Source: a bacterium (GTDB lineage Bacteria > SZUA-79 > Acidulodesulfobacterales > Acidulodesulfobacteraceae). Taken from it: a stretch of DNA of 64,000 nt. Shown here one piece after another: positions 46,314 through 55,876 of this stretch. The position numbers and the translations under genes were made by a program. The stretch lies in NCBI GenBank assembly GCA_021809845.1, contig JAJZJW010000006.1:1-64000 (forward strand), in the 5' to 3' direction. Each line of letters begins with the position of its first letter. The first letter of the stretch is position 1. Under the pieces are notes generated by a model, which was given only the letters and a program-made list of their open reading frames with translations, was not told where the DNA came from and made no database searches.

Positions 46314-46376
46314 TAGCAATATCGCAATAATTATTAAAAATGCTTTAAGGTATCAAACTGAAATGATGCCGGCTAT

Positions 46377-46823
46377 CTAATCTACTAGCGTTGTAGCCGC
46401 ATCGCTATGCCGGCGCGTATTGTCGATAACCTTTGTAAATGCCAATCTGTCGCCGAGCCGTTCTCCTATAGGGTTGGTTATAATATAATATATTTCAATA
46501 CCGTATATAAGAAGTCCCGCCGTAAACATCAAAAACAGCCCAAACAGCGGTATAAATGCAAACGCAAGGGCAATAACAAGAAACATATTTCTAATAATTG
46601 AATCTTTAAACTCAATTTTTTTTTCGCCGGGCACCGTTATAACTTTAAGCCCAATCAATTTTTTTCCCAAACTCTGCCCATCAAAAAAACCGTCTCCTAT
46701 CAGCAAATATAAAAGACCTGCCATGAAACCGTACGGATAAAATACTTTACTAAAAAAACCTACAATTAGTAAATCAATCGCTTTTGCTATAAATCTGTTA
46801 AGTTTGCTTGCGGCTTGTTCCAT
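46377..46823 (-). CDS. RDD-family membrane protein
   Basis: A 148-residue protein with the RDD signature: RFIAKAIDLLIVGF in the first helix and DGQSLGKKLIGLKVI before the second, then two hydrophobic helices (about 80-115). The final part GERLGDRLAFTKVID is typical. RDD proteins are small membrane proteins of largely unknown role, in some cases linked to ion transport. It precedes polA by 63 bp. Confidence 0.85.
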   Translation of the reverse strand: MEQAASKLNRFIAKAIDLLIVGFFSKVFYPYGFMAGLLYLLIGDGFFDGQSLGKKLIGLKVITVPGEKKIEFKDSIIRNMFLVIALAFAFIPLFGLFLMFTAGLLIYGIEIYYIITNPIGERLGDRLAFTKVIDNTRRHSDAATTLVD

Positions 46824-47066
46824 AATTAGAATTAAAATGCTAAAGTTTAATATATTTTTTTTATTTATCTATTTATTTATTGTTGCCTTCGTCTTCTTAG
46901 TGCCCTCTTCTTAATTATTATTATTTTATTGTCTTCTTTGTATTATCTTTTTAGTATTATTACTTGTTATTACTTGGTAGTAAATCAGTTTTTCGCTAAG
47001 TTAGATAAGCTAAATAAGTTAAATGATTCTTGATAATTCTTGACTGATTAATTTATTAAATTTAAA

Positions 47067-48212
47067 TCAACGCTCTGCAATTAATGACGGCTCATAAATA
47101 CAGTAAGGCTCCTCAGCCAAATAATCCCCTGTTTCATAATAGGCTCTTGCCCTACACCCTTCGCAGACTTTTTTATATTCGCATATACCGCATTTTCCCT
47201 TTAATAAACTTAAATCGCGCAAATTTGCAAAGACTTCGGAGGACTCCCAAATTTTTTCAGCCGATTCTTTAAGAACATTACCTGCAAATGCCGGAAGATA
47301 CCCGCATGGCTGCACATCGCCTTTTCTTGAAATAAACATTACGGAACTTCCTGCCAAACAGCCTCTGGTTACCGCAGCCATACCATGCGTTTTTGGAGTA
47401 ATAGTTATTCCGCCGTCTTTAGCCCTTTTATGCATTATTCTAAAATAATGCGGAGCGCATGTCGCTTTTAATTCAAGCACATCTTTAAGTTCCATTGTTT
47501 TATCATAAAACCATGACAGTATGTCTTCATATTTCTCTTTATCTAACATCTGTGTATTTGCTATTTGCACACCGCATCCAACAGGCACAAGCATAAAAAT
47601 ATGCAGCGCTTTCAAATTATTCTTTAAAACAAGTTCCAGTATATCTTTGATTTCATTTTCATTATGTTTGGCAATGGTCGTATTCACCTGAACTTCAAGA
47701 CCTTCATTCTGTAAATTTTTAATTCCGTTAAAAGCCGCGTCGAACGACCCCGGTATCATTCTAAATGAATCGTGAGTTTTGGCGTTGGAACCGTCCAAAC
47801 TTATTGCCACTCTCTTTACTCCGCACTCTTTAATTTTTTTTGCGGTTTCTTTATCAATCATAGTTCCGTTGGTAGCCAGTGCAACTCTTAATCCTTTGCG
47901 AGAAGCGTAAGAGGCAATTTCAAAGATATCATCCCTATATAACGGTTCACCGCCGGTTAATATCAAAATAGGTCTGGAAAAACTGCTTAGATTATCTATT
48001 ACTGAAAAACATTCTTCGGTCGACAGTTCATTTTCCTGCTTTTCTTCTTGGGCTTCCGCCCTGCAATGGATGCATTTAAGGTTACACCTTGCAGTAAGCT
48101 CCCAGAAGACAAGCCTCAATTCATTTTTTTTACTACCCTGCATAGCACCAGCCCCCATAGCTCCATGAGCCGCCATGGCGGCATTAGTAGGCATTACTTT
48201 ATCGTTCATCAT
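47067..48212 (-). CDS. ahbD: Heme b synthase, radical SAM (AhbD-like)
   Basis: A 381-residue radical SAM protein with the SPASM-type C-terminus. Cluster cysteines C43, C47 and C50 are in ARCNLKCIHC; ILTGGEPL follows. The C-terminal cysteines are in RGCLAGSS, QPCGYLP and GKCGICEYKKVCEGCRARAYYETGDYLAEEPYC. In the siroheme-dependent pathway AhbD converts iron-coproporphyrin III to heme b by two oxidative decarboxylations. The N-terminus carries an odd Ala/Met/His/Gly-rich run (residues 7-25). The gene follows ahbC by 43 bp. Confidence 0.88.
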   Translation of the reverse strand: MMNDKVMPTNAAMAAHGAMGAGAMQGSKKNELRLVFWELTARCNLKCIHCRAEAQEEKQENELSTEECFSVIDNLSSFSRPILILTGGEPLYRDDIFEIASYASRKGLRVALATNGTMIDKETAKKIKECGVKRVAISLDGSNAKTHDSFRMIPGSFDAAFNGIKNLQNEGLEVQVNTTIAKHNENEIKDILELVLKNNLKALHIFMLVPVGCGVQIANTQMLDKEKYEDILSWFYDKTMELKDVLELKATCAPHYFRIMHKRAKDGGITITPKTHGMAAVTRGCLAGSSVMFISRKGDVQPCGYLPAFAGNVLKESAEKIWESSEVFANLRDLSLLKGKCGICEYKKVCEGCRARAYYETGDYLAEEPYCIYEPSLIAER

Positions 48213-48255
48213 AACGTTATAATCCTATTTTATTTATATTTATTATATATAGCAT

Positions 48256-49440
48256 TTATAGTCCTATTTCTTCATCGGTTAAATAACACGCGGGGTCAGG
48301 AGACCATAAATCTCCAGAAGCAGCTTCTGATCTGACTCTGAAATTACCGTTGCATATGTCAAGCCATTTGCAGTTAGCGCATCTTCCTTTAACATATTCT
48401 TGCTTATGTTTTAGCTGCTTCATTAAGGGATTTGAAGTATCCGTCCAAATTTCACTAAATTTCCTTTCTCTCACATTGCCAAATGAATAATGCCTCCAGA
48501 ATTGGTCGGCATAAACTTCTCCATCCCAGCTGACAGAACCTATACCGACTCCGGAGCTGTTTCCGCCGTTCATTTTAAGAAGCTGCATAACATTTTCGGC
48601 GGACTCCGTCTGCCCTTCTTCTAATAATTTCATATAAATATAAGGTCCATCGGCATGATTATCTACCGTCAAGACCTCTTTAGTATTATCTTTAGAATAT
48701 ATTTCTTTTGTGAGTTCAAGAATCGTATCTACTGTCTGCCTTGCTTCTTCATGTGTAAGGTCTTCTTCCATGAGTTTTGTTCCTCTTCCGGCATAAACAA
48801 GATGATAAAAACAAACCCGCGGTATATTTTCTTCCTCTAAGAGTTTAAAAATTCCCGGTATTTCCTGAGCGTTTCTTTTATTTATCGTAAATCTTAAACC
48901 AACCTTAATTCCTGCTTCTTTAGCATAATTTATCCCGTTTATCGCTTCAGTAAAAGCTCCTTTTTTGCCTCTGAACCTGTCGTGAACTTCTGAAAGTCCG
49001 TCAAGGCTGATTCCGACATAAGATAGTCCGACTTTTTTGAGTTCCTGCGCAAGTTCTCTTGTAATTAATGTTCCGTTTGTCGATATTACCGCCCTCATTC
49101 CTTTTGCTTTTGCATAAAATGCAAGGTCAAGAAAGTGAGGATGCATTAAGGGCTCGCCGCCTGAAAAAAGCACAACGGGGGAGCCAAAAGAAGATATATC
49201 ATCTATAAACGCCTTTCCTTCTTCTAATGTCAATTCATTATTATATTGAAGATTTTTAGACTGCGAATAGCAATGCACGCAGTTCAGATTGCAGGTTTTG
49301 GTCATATTCCATACTATAACCGGTTTTTTATCTTCCGAAAACTGCAAAAGATGAGATGGCAATTTTTGCGACATTCTTCCATACCGCAACGCGTCCGAAG
49401 CATGCACTCCTCCGCAATAAAGTTTTGAAATTCCAATCAT
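48256..49440 (-). CDS. ahbC: 12,18-didecarboxysiroheme deacetylase (AhbC-like radical SAM)
   Basis: A 394-residue radical SAM enzyme with cysteines C50, C54 and C57 (KTCNLNCVHC). The N-terminus MIGISKLYCGGVHASDALRYGR and LPSHLLQFSEDKKPVIVWNMT is highly characteristic of AhbC. The C-terminal auxiliary cysteines lie in GRCANCKWLDICNG and DPACYL. It removes the acetate side chains of didecarboxysiroheme to give iron-coproporphyrin III. It lies between cobA-hemD and ahbD. Confidence 0.9.
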   Translation of the reverse strand: MIGISKLYCGGVHASDALRYGRMSQKLPSHLLQFSEDKKPVIVWNMTKTCNLNCVHCYSQSKNLQYNNELTLEEGKAFIDDISSFGSPVVLFSGGEPLMHPHFLDLAFYAKAKGMRAVISTNGTLITRELAQELKKVGLSYVGISLDGLSEVHDRFRGKKGAFTEAINGINYAKEAGIKVGLRFTINKRNAQEIPGIFKLLEEENIPRVCFYHLVYAGRGTKLMEEDLTHEEARQTVDTILELTKEIYSKDNTKEVLTVDNHADGPYIYMKLLEEGQTESAENVMQLLKMNGGNSSGVGIGSVSWDGEVYADQFWRHYSFGNVRERKFSEIWTDTSNPLMKQLKHKQEYVKGRCANCKWLDICNGNFRVRSEAASGDLWSPDPACYLTDEEIGL

Positions 49441-49533
49441 TTTTTTATTTAACCTCGTTTATTTAATTTAATTATTTATATTATTAATTTTTTGAAAATT
49501 ATATAATATCGTATATATAATATCGTAATGCCA

Positions 49534-51150
49534 TTATAATGCCTTAAGCTCCTTATAAAAATTTACTATTTCTTCAGTTAAAGAATTAATATTAACATCC
49601 TTTGCTATTATATCAGATTTTATGCCAAACCTGAAAGCATATTCAGCTGTTTTTTTGCCTATCGATGCAAAATAGATGCCGCCGTGTCCATCAGTATTAG
49701 TTCTCTGCAATATAATATCCAATAAACCTTCTTGAGCCGACTCAATACATTTTACAAAATTTTCAACCGTTGAATAGCTTGTAAAGGTTATGAGATTTAC
49801 AGGAGGATTTGCGGCATTAAAATCATTAAATAAATTTGTTATATTTTCAATTGATTCAGTCGGCAAGACGGTTTCGTAAACCGGAATATTATTTAACATG
49901 CCTCCGGAAGAAACAATATATTCAGGCAGCATACTGTTTATGTTTAAAGCCTGCGGAAATAAAAAATTATTTCCTTTAATATTTCTATTATCTGTACCGC
50001 CATATAACATCTCTAGTTCTTTTATAATTCCGTCCTGTGAAAACATTTCAGACGACGAAGGTGCTATATCTGCTATTATACCATATTTTCTTAGCTCAGC
50101 TGATGTTGCCGAACCCACAGAAATAATTTTAGAATTATTTAATATTCTTATATCTTTGCCTTCGGAAAATATTCTTTCAAAGTATCCTTCTACCGCATTG
50201 GCGCTTGTGAATATTAAAAAATCATAGCAGTTAATTTCTTCAATGGACTTCAAAATTGCATGTTCGTCAATATTTTTGCTTTTTTGTATAATTTCAATTA
50301 ATGGAAGTTCTATAGTCTCCGCTCCATATTTTTTTAAATTGGCAGCAAGTGCCGAGGCTTTTCCTGTCGAACGTGTTATTAAAACTTTGACGCCATGCAG
50401 CGGTCTTTTTTCAAACCATTTTATTTTTTGTCTTAAGCGGACTACCTCTCCTACTATAAATATCAAAGGGCTTTTTAAACCCTCGCTGCGCATTTCTTTT
50501 TCAATGGTTTTAAGTGTCCCGACGGCAACTTTCTGATGTGCGGTGGTTCCTTCCTGAATAACCGCCGCAGGGGTATTTTCATTTTTCCCCGCTTTTATAA
50601 TTTCATTTATAATATTGCTAATATTTTTATAGCCCATCAAAACAACGATAGTAGAAGCGCCCGCTATATTATCCCAATTTATAGCAGTTTCTTCTTTGTT
50701 CTCCCCTTCATGTCCTGTTACTATGGCAACAGTAGATGAATAATCTCTGTGAGTCAGAGGAATACCTGCATATGCGGGAACTGCAAAAGAAGACGAAATA
50801 CCAGGTATAATTTCAAAATCTATACCTTCCTCATGTAATTTTTCAGCTTCTTCTCCGCCTCTTCCGTACAAAAAAGGGTCTCCTCCTTTAAGTCTTACCA
50901 CTATTTTATTTTCTTTAGCTTTTTTAGCCAGCAGCTCATTTATAGAATACTGCGGAAGCGTATGATTGGAAGAACGTTTGCCGGCGTAAATTATTTCGCA
51001 GTCTTGCCGCGCATATTTCAGCAGGTCTGTAGAAATAAGACTGTCGTAAACTATTACATCTGCTTCTCCTAAAACCCTTTTCGCTTTGAGGGTAAGAAGT
51101 TCCGGGTCTCCGGGTCCTGCCCCAGTGAGATAAACTAAAGGTTTATTCAT
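49534..51150 (-). CDS. cobA-hemD: Uroporphyrinogen-III methyltransferase / synthase fusion
   Basis: A 538-residue bifunctional protein. The N-terminal half (about 1-245) is SAM-dependent uroporphyrinogen-III C-methyltransferase: VYLTGAGPGDPELLTLKA, VVRLKGGDPFLYGRGGEE, GIPLTHRDYSSTVAIVTGH. From about 258 (HGVKVLITRSTGKASALAANL) the C-terminal half is uroporphyrinogen-III synthase. Together they convert hydroxymethylbilane to precorrin-2. The fusion is common in Desulfovibrio and clostridia. It lies between hemC and ahbC. Confidence 0.95.
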   Translation of the reverse strand: MNKPLVYLTGAGPGDPELLTLKAKRVLGEADVIVYDSLISTDLLKYARQDCEIIYAGKRSSNHTLPQYSINELLAKKAKENKIVVRLKGGDPFLYGRGGEEAEKLHEEGIDFEIIPGISSSFAVPAYAGIPLTHRDYSSTVAIVTGHEGENKEETAINWDNIAGASTIVVLMGYKNISNIINEIIKAGKNENTPAAVIQEGTTAHQKVAVGTLKTIEKEMRSEGLKSPLIFIVGEVVRLRQKIKWFEKRPLHGVKVLITRSTGKASALAANLKKYGAETIELPLIEIIQKSKNIDEHAILKSIEEINCYDFLIFTSANAVEGYFERIFSEGKDIRILNNSKIISVGSATSAELRKYGIIADIAPSSSEMFSQDGIIKELEMLYGGTDNRNIKGNNFLFPQALNINSMLPEYIVSSGGMLNNIPVYETVLPTESIENITNLFNDFNAANPPVNLITFTSYSTVENFVKCIESAQEGLLDIILQRTNTDGHGGIYFASIGKKTAEYAFRFGIKSDIIAKDVNINSLTEEIVNFYKELKAL

Positions 51151-51311
51151 GAAAATTTTCCTTATTTTTATTGTATTTTTTTATGTTATTTTGTATATGT
51201 TATTTTTTTTATGCTTTTTTTTTATATTAAATTTTGATATTAAATTCGTTTGCGTCTTCATGCAGTTTATATTTTATATAATATTTATTATTGCGCTAAG
51301 TTATTGCAATA

Positions 51312-52352
51312 TTATTTATTTTTAGACAAAATTTCCAGTCCGCCGTTTTCTATAATTTTATGTGCCAATTTTTTACCCAATTCTTTGTATTCTGTTTTAC
51401 TTCCGCTCAAGTCTTCTTCTAAATATTCTCCGTTTATATTAGAAACAAATCCTTTGATATAAATTTTGCTTTCACCGCATATGTCATTACCGGATAAATA
51501 AGAATAAACCCCAACGGGCGAAGCGCAGCCGCAATCTAATATTCTGATGAAATCTCTTTCGGCGTAGGTTGAAACAAAGGTATCATCATCATTAATAAAT
51601 TGCAAAACCTCGGCTAATTCTCTATTATTTTTTGAAAATTCAATCGCTATAACACCCTGACCGCACTGAGGAATAAAAACAAGCGGGTCGAGATAGAAAT
51701 CTATTAGGCGGTCGAGTCCCAATCTTATCAGTCCGCTTGAAGAAAGTATAATAGCATCAAATACACCGTCTTTTACCTTTTGAATTCTTGTGTCAATGTT
51801 GCCTCTTAAAGGCTCAAAAATTAAATCATCTCTTAATCTTTGCATAAGAATTCTTCTTCTGAGGCTTGATGTGCCGACTACGGCATTGCCTTTAAGCAGA
51901 CCGTTCGCAGCGGCACATGCAATTACGTTCTTTTCTGAAATTACATTATTATTTGTAGCAATTTTAATATCAGCCGTATCTTTATTTCCGTCTTTTAATA
52001 TAAGACAATCCCTAGGGTCATCCCTTTTAAGCGTACATCCTATAACTAATTCATCCGGTATAACCTGCGGCACATCTTTCAAACTGTGCACAGCTATATC
52101 TATTTTTTCTGCAAGCAAAGCTTCTTCTATCTCTTTTACAAATAGACCTTTTCCGCCGAAAGAACTTAATGAGGCATGCGTTATTTTATCGCCTGATGTT
52201 TTAATTGGTATAATTTCTACATCTGCATCAATGTTTTGCCCTTTAAAAACATTTAATAATTTGTTCCTAACGGTATTTGCCTGAAAAAGCGCAAGGTTAC
52301 TGCCGCGAGTTCCTAATTTTACAATATATTTTCTACTGTTGTTGAATAACAT
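51312..52352 (-). CDS. hemC: Hydroxymethylbilane synthase
   Basis: A 346-residue porphobilinogen deaminase (usual length about 310). Visible: LGTRGSNLALFQANTVRN, HSLKDVP, TSSLRRRILMQRLRDDL, LRGNIDTRIQKV and the dipyrromethane-binding cysteine region LDCGCASPVGVYSYL. A hydrophilic insertion (DGNKDTADIKIATNNN) lies before the TSSLRR motif. It lies downstream of hemA with an intergenic 8-bp microsatellite. Confidence 0.95.
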   Translation of the reverse strand: MLFNNSRKYIVKLGTRGSNLALFQANTVRNKLLNVFKGQNIDADVEIIPIKTSGDKITHASLSSFGGKGLFVKEIEEALLAEKIDIAVHSLKDVPQVIPDELVIGCTLKRDDPRDCLILKDGNKDTADIKIATNNNVISEKNVIACAAANGLLKGNAVVGTSSLRRRILMQRLRDDLIFEPLRGNIDTRIQKVKDGVFDAIILSSSGLIRLGLDRLIDFYLDPLVFIPQCGQGVIAIEFSKNNRELAEVLQFINDDDTFVSTYAERDFIRILDCGCASPVGVYSYLSGNDICGESKIYIKGFVSNINGEYLEEDLSGSKTEYKELGKKLAHKIIENGGLEILSKNK

Positions 52353-52424
52353 AATTTTTATTATTTAATTTAATTATTTAGCCTTATTATAATTCATTAA
52401 TATTATTCTGTTGGATAAAATAAC

Positions 52425-52466
52425 TTTAATTATTTAATTATTTAATTATTTAATTATTTAATTATT
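52425..52466. repeat. Microsatellite: five copies of TTTAATTA
   Basis: The 8-bp unit TTTAATTA is repeated five times perfectly (52425-52464) with two extra bases, in the hemA-hemC gap. Slippage could change the gap length. It is not in a coding frame. Confidence 0.85.
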
Positions 52467-52474
52467 CAGATTTA

Positions 52475-53935
52475 TTATTTATTTAATTGAATAATTTTAT
52501 TGTTGTAAAAATGTCCATCGGTTGCGTTATCCGCATCATCGCCGCCTGTTTCACAGTCTTTTGCGCTAAAAGCTTCTTTTTCAATCGTTTTGTTCTTTTG
52601 AGATGTGCCGCTGCTGAGATTTATATCTAAATCGAAAAGTATTTTAGCTGCTTCCATAAGATTTAATCCGTTAAAATCAACCCCGGATCTTTTAATTTTG
52701 GTGATGGGTTCGTGAAGAATCTTATTTGTTATAGAGTTTACTATTGCTTCTAGATTCTCATCTTTACCATTAATATATTTACATAATTCAGCCGAAAGAA
52801 TACCGTTAACTTTGTTCCTTAAATTTACAATTATCGGAACAGCGTTAAGGGAATTTTTCCAATTTATAAAGTCTTCCACTTCTTCGTCTATGAGCTTTTC
52901 TGCAAAATCCGCCTCCTGTTGCCTTACATCAAGATTATTCTCAATAATTTTGCCAATATCGTCAATGTCAAAAAGATACACATTGGAAATTTTATTTATT
53001 TCAGGGTCAATATTGCGCGGAACAGATATATCTATAAAAAAAATCGGCCTCTGTTTGCGCATTTTAATGATAGGCTGAATATCTTCGTATTTTATAATAT
53101 ATGAATCTGCTCCGGTTGAACATAATACTATATCAGCTACCGTCAATATTTTATAATATTCGCTAAAATCAACAATTGTTTTAGAATCGTATCCATCCAG
53201 TTCTTCTGCGAGTTTAACAGCCTTTTCTCTTGTTCTGTTTGTGATAAATATTTCACTAACCCCCTGCTTTATAAAATGTTTGGCTGCAATTTTCCCCATC
53301 TCTCCTATTCCAAGCAGTAAAACCTTTTTATTGCTTATATCGTTAAATATTTTTTTGGCAAGTTCCACAGCGGCATAGCTTATAGAAACCGGCGCTGCTG
53401 CTATTTTTGTTTCTGTCCTTACCCTTTTAGCACAGTAAAAAGACTTATGGAAAAGTTTATTTAAAATTAAACCGGTATTTTTAAACTCGCAGGCTTCATT
53501 ATATGATTCTTTAATCTGGCCTAAAATTTGCGGTTCACCTATTATCATGGAATCTAAGCTTGATGCAACTTTAAAAAAATGAAGTACAGCTTCAAAATTT
53601 TTATATGTATAAAACATATTCTGCAATTCTTCACTTCCAGAATCATCACCGAATAAATGTTTGATTATAATATTTTTTATGATTAATGCATAGTCGGTAT
53701 TTTTATTGCCGCCGGAAGAATTAGCAGATACCGCGAATATAAATTCAGCTCTGTTGCATGTAGAAATTACTGCGCATTCCTGAATTAACTGTTTTCCGAT
53801 TTCTTCATTAAATAAACGTTTGATATCAAGTATAAATCCATTACGCAATTCTTTTGTAAGAATTTTCTTTGACACTTCTTCTCTGTGAATTATGTCCGAA
53901 GATTTATGGTTTAATCCAACAATAATAATTTCCAT
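52475..53935 (-). CDS. hemA: Glutamyl-tRNA reductase
   Basis: A 486-residue enzyme reducing glutamyl-tRNA to glutamate-1-semialdehyde, the first committed step of heme synthesis. The catalytic cysteine C60 is in AVISTCNRAEF; GLNHKSS is at the start; LLLGIGEMG binds NADPH; DISVPRNIDPEI follows. The C-terminus carries a low-complexity tail of about 40 residues beyond the dimerisation domain. It is followed by hemC and preceded by the CcsA/HemX-like gene. Confidence 0.96.
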   Translation of the reverse strand: MEIIIVGLNHKSSDIIHREEVSKKILTKELRNGFILDIKRLFNEEIGKQLIQECAVISTCNRAEFIFAVSANSSGGNKNTDYALIIKNIIIKHLFGDDSGSEELQNMFYTYKNFEAVLHFFKVASSLDSMIIGEPQILGQIKESYNEACEFKNTGLILNKLFHKSFYCAKRVRTETKIAAAPVSISYAAVELAKKIFNDISNKKVLLLGIGEMGKIAAKHFIKQGVSEIFITNRTREKAVKLAEELDGYDSKTIVDFSEYYKILTVADIVLCSTGADSYIIKYEDIQPIIKMRKQRPIFFIDISVPRNIDPEINKISNVYLFDIDDIGKIIENNLDVRQQEADFAEKLIDEEVEDFINWKNSLNAVPIIVNLRNKVNGILSAELCKYINGKDENLEAIVNSITNKILHEPITKIKRSGVDFNGLNLMEAAKILFDLDINLSSGTSQKNKTIEKEAFSAKDCETGGDDADNATDGHFYNNKIIQLNK

Positions 53936-54163
53936 ATTAAGTTAGTTTAATTAAATTAATTATAAAAGCAATTATAAGTAAAGTTTAAATATTTAGAGAT
54001 TAATTAGATATTAAATGAAAATATAATATACTTAATATAGCTCTATAATATGAATTAAATAATTAAATATCGTTCACCGATATAAAAATTGAAACAATCA
54101 TGACTGTTACATATATAGCATTAAAATAAACATCATGTTTCCTGCAGGTTCATTTTGTTCCGT

Positions 54164-55057
54164 TTATTTTAATCCGTGAAATTCAGGAAATAAATAAAAG
54201 GAAAAACCTACGGTCAATATAATCATAACAAAACCTGCTATGCTAAGCATAGCCGCCTTATTACCCCTTAAACCTTTTGCGACACGTTCGTGCAGCAAAA
54301 TTGCGTATATAAGCCATGTGAACAGTGAGATGATTTCAATGGGTCTGACCGAAAGCGCGGATTTAAACAAAGCGCTTGAAAGATATATGCCGATTGCTAT
54401 GCCTACGGTTAGAGCAGGAAATCCTAATTTCAGACACTGATAATTCATATTATCCAACAATTCCAAATTGTATCCATTACCTAAATTAAAATAATTAAAA
54501 TTCTTGCGAAAATTAAACAATCTGCCTTCATTTTTGCCGCTGCTTTTTTTATTACCGCTATTAATAATTTTTAAATTCTTTTTAAGCTTCAGTTTTCTTT
54601 CCTGAAGAATATATATTAAAGATAAAATAAATGCAAGGGCGAACAGCGAATCACCTATTAATATAAGAACAATATGCGCTATTAAAAGCCATGAATCTAC
54701 TTTTAATATAGTTTTAATATCCACGGAAGGGGCAAAATAAGATATTAATAATGCCGCAATAACTATTGGGGTTGCGTAAATAACAATATATTTAGCTTTG
54801 TATAAAAGTTCAAAAAGGATAACTATAAGCATAAGTATCCATGAATTAAAAAAAATCATCAGATAGGTAGGTATAACCATGGTAAAATGGTATTTGGCTA
54901 AACCTGCAATAACAATTATACTCTGGATAAAAAAAGTGAAATAGATTAAAAAAATAAAGGAATTATAAGGATTATTTTTCTTGAGATAAAGAACTGCATA
55001 GGATAAAAGAAATAATAAAATCGGGATAAAATAATAGTTTTTAAAAATCATCTGCAT
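54164..55057 (-). CDS. CcsA/HemX-like cytochrome c assembly family membrane protein
   Basis: A 297-residue protein with about eight membrane helices. The C-terminal half (GFPALTVGIAIGIYLSSALFKSA, EIISLFTWLIYAILLHERVAKGLRGNKAAMLSIAGFVMI; motifs split) matches the HemX/CcsA pattern, though the usual W.WDPKE reads SVRPIE. Members handle heme export or attachment or modulate HemA. It overlaps sirC by 10 bp and precedes hemA, the same arrangement as Bacillus hemX-hemA. Regulation of glutamyl-tRNA reductase level is one possible role. Confidence 0.8.
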   Translation of the reverse strand: MQMIFKNYYFIPILLFLLSYAVLYLKKNNPYNSFIFLIYFTFFIQSIIVIAGLAKYHFTMVIPTYLMIFFNSWILMLIVILFELLYKAKYIVIYATPIVIAALLISYFAPSVDIKTILKVDSWLLIAHIVLILIGDSLFALAFILSLIYILQERKLKLKKNLKIINSGNKKSSGKNEGRLFNFRKNFNYFNLGNGYNLELLDNMNYQCLKLGFPALTVGIAIGIYLSSALFKSALSVRPIEIISLFTWLIYAILLHERVAKGLRGNKAAMLSIAGFVMIILTVGFSFYLFPEFHGLK

Positions 55058-55698
55058 ACTTCCTCAAGGAAATTGCTTAAAAATAAACTTATATCATTAT
55101 ATTTTTTTTCCTTCACCAAAACAAAAAGTTCGGAAGAAAGAAGTTTGCCGAATATTTCCTGATTTTTTTTCTGTGGCAAATTCTTCTTTTTTACTTCTTT
55201 TCTGACTAAACCTAGGAACTTTACAAAAATCGTATATTCTTCTCCGTATATTTTTTCTAAACTTTCTCTGATTTTTCTTGCAAAAAGAGGGCTAAGTCCG
55301 CCGGTAAACACGGCTATTTCAAATTCTCCTCTTGAAACTAAGGCTGGAAGCGTGAATGTGCATAAAGCCGGTTTATCGGCCACGTTTATCAAAATATTTT
55401 TCTTTATACATCGTTTATATAATTTTTCTTCCGTTTTTTTATTTGCTTCGGTGGAAGAAATAGCACAAAAAACTGCAAAAAAACCCTCCTCATCGCCAAT
55501 TTTATATATGCTTTTAATCCATTTAATTTTTGCTTTTTTCGCTATATTATAAATTTCTTCTGTAATCTCCGGTGAAATGACCGTGATTATAGCACCTTTT
55601 TCAATAAGCCGCTCTACTTTTCTTGATGCTACATTTCCTCCGCCGATAACAAGCACTTTTTTTTCAAAAATATTTAAACCTATTGGATAATATTTCAT
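55048..55698 (-). CDS. sirC: Precorrin-2 dehydrogenase (SirC/Met8-like)
   Basis: A 216-residue NAD-dependent enzyme converting precorrin-2 to sirohydrochlorin. Visible: NIFEKKVLVIGGGNVASRKVERLIEKGA (split motif), DKPALCTFTLPALVSRGEFEIAVFTGGLSPLFARKIRESLE. It lacks the C-terminal methyltransferase of CysG; that activity is in CobA-HemD here. It is the first gene of the heme run in this window and overlaps the next gene by 10 bp. Confidence 0.92.
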   Translation of the reverse strand: MKYYPIGLNIFEKKVLVIGGGNVASRKVERLIEKGAIITVISPEITEEIYNIAKKAKIKWIKSIYKIGDEEGFFAVFCAISSTEANKKTEEKLYKRCIKKNILINVADKPALCTFTLPALVSRGEFEIAVFTGGLSPLFARKIRESLEKIYGEEYTIFVKFLGLVRKEVKKKNLPQKKNQEIFGKLLSSELFVLVKEKKYNDISLFLSNFLEEVCR

Positions 55699-55876
55699 AA
55701 AAAATTTTTAATCTTATGTATTTTGTTGAATTCAAAAAATTGTATGATTGCTTAATTACTTACCATTACCCATTGTTTAAGCTTCTATTTTTCAGGATTT
55801 ATGTTGAAATAATATTTATCACTTATTATATTAATAAATTAAATATAATAATTAGTTGCTGCAACAAGTTATAAAC

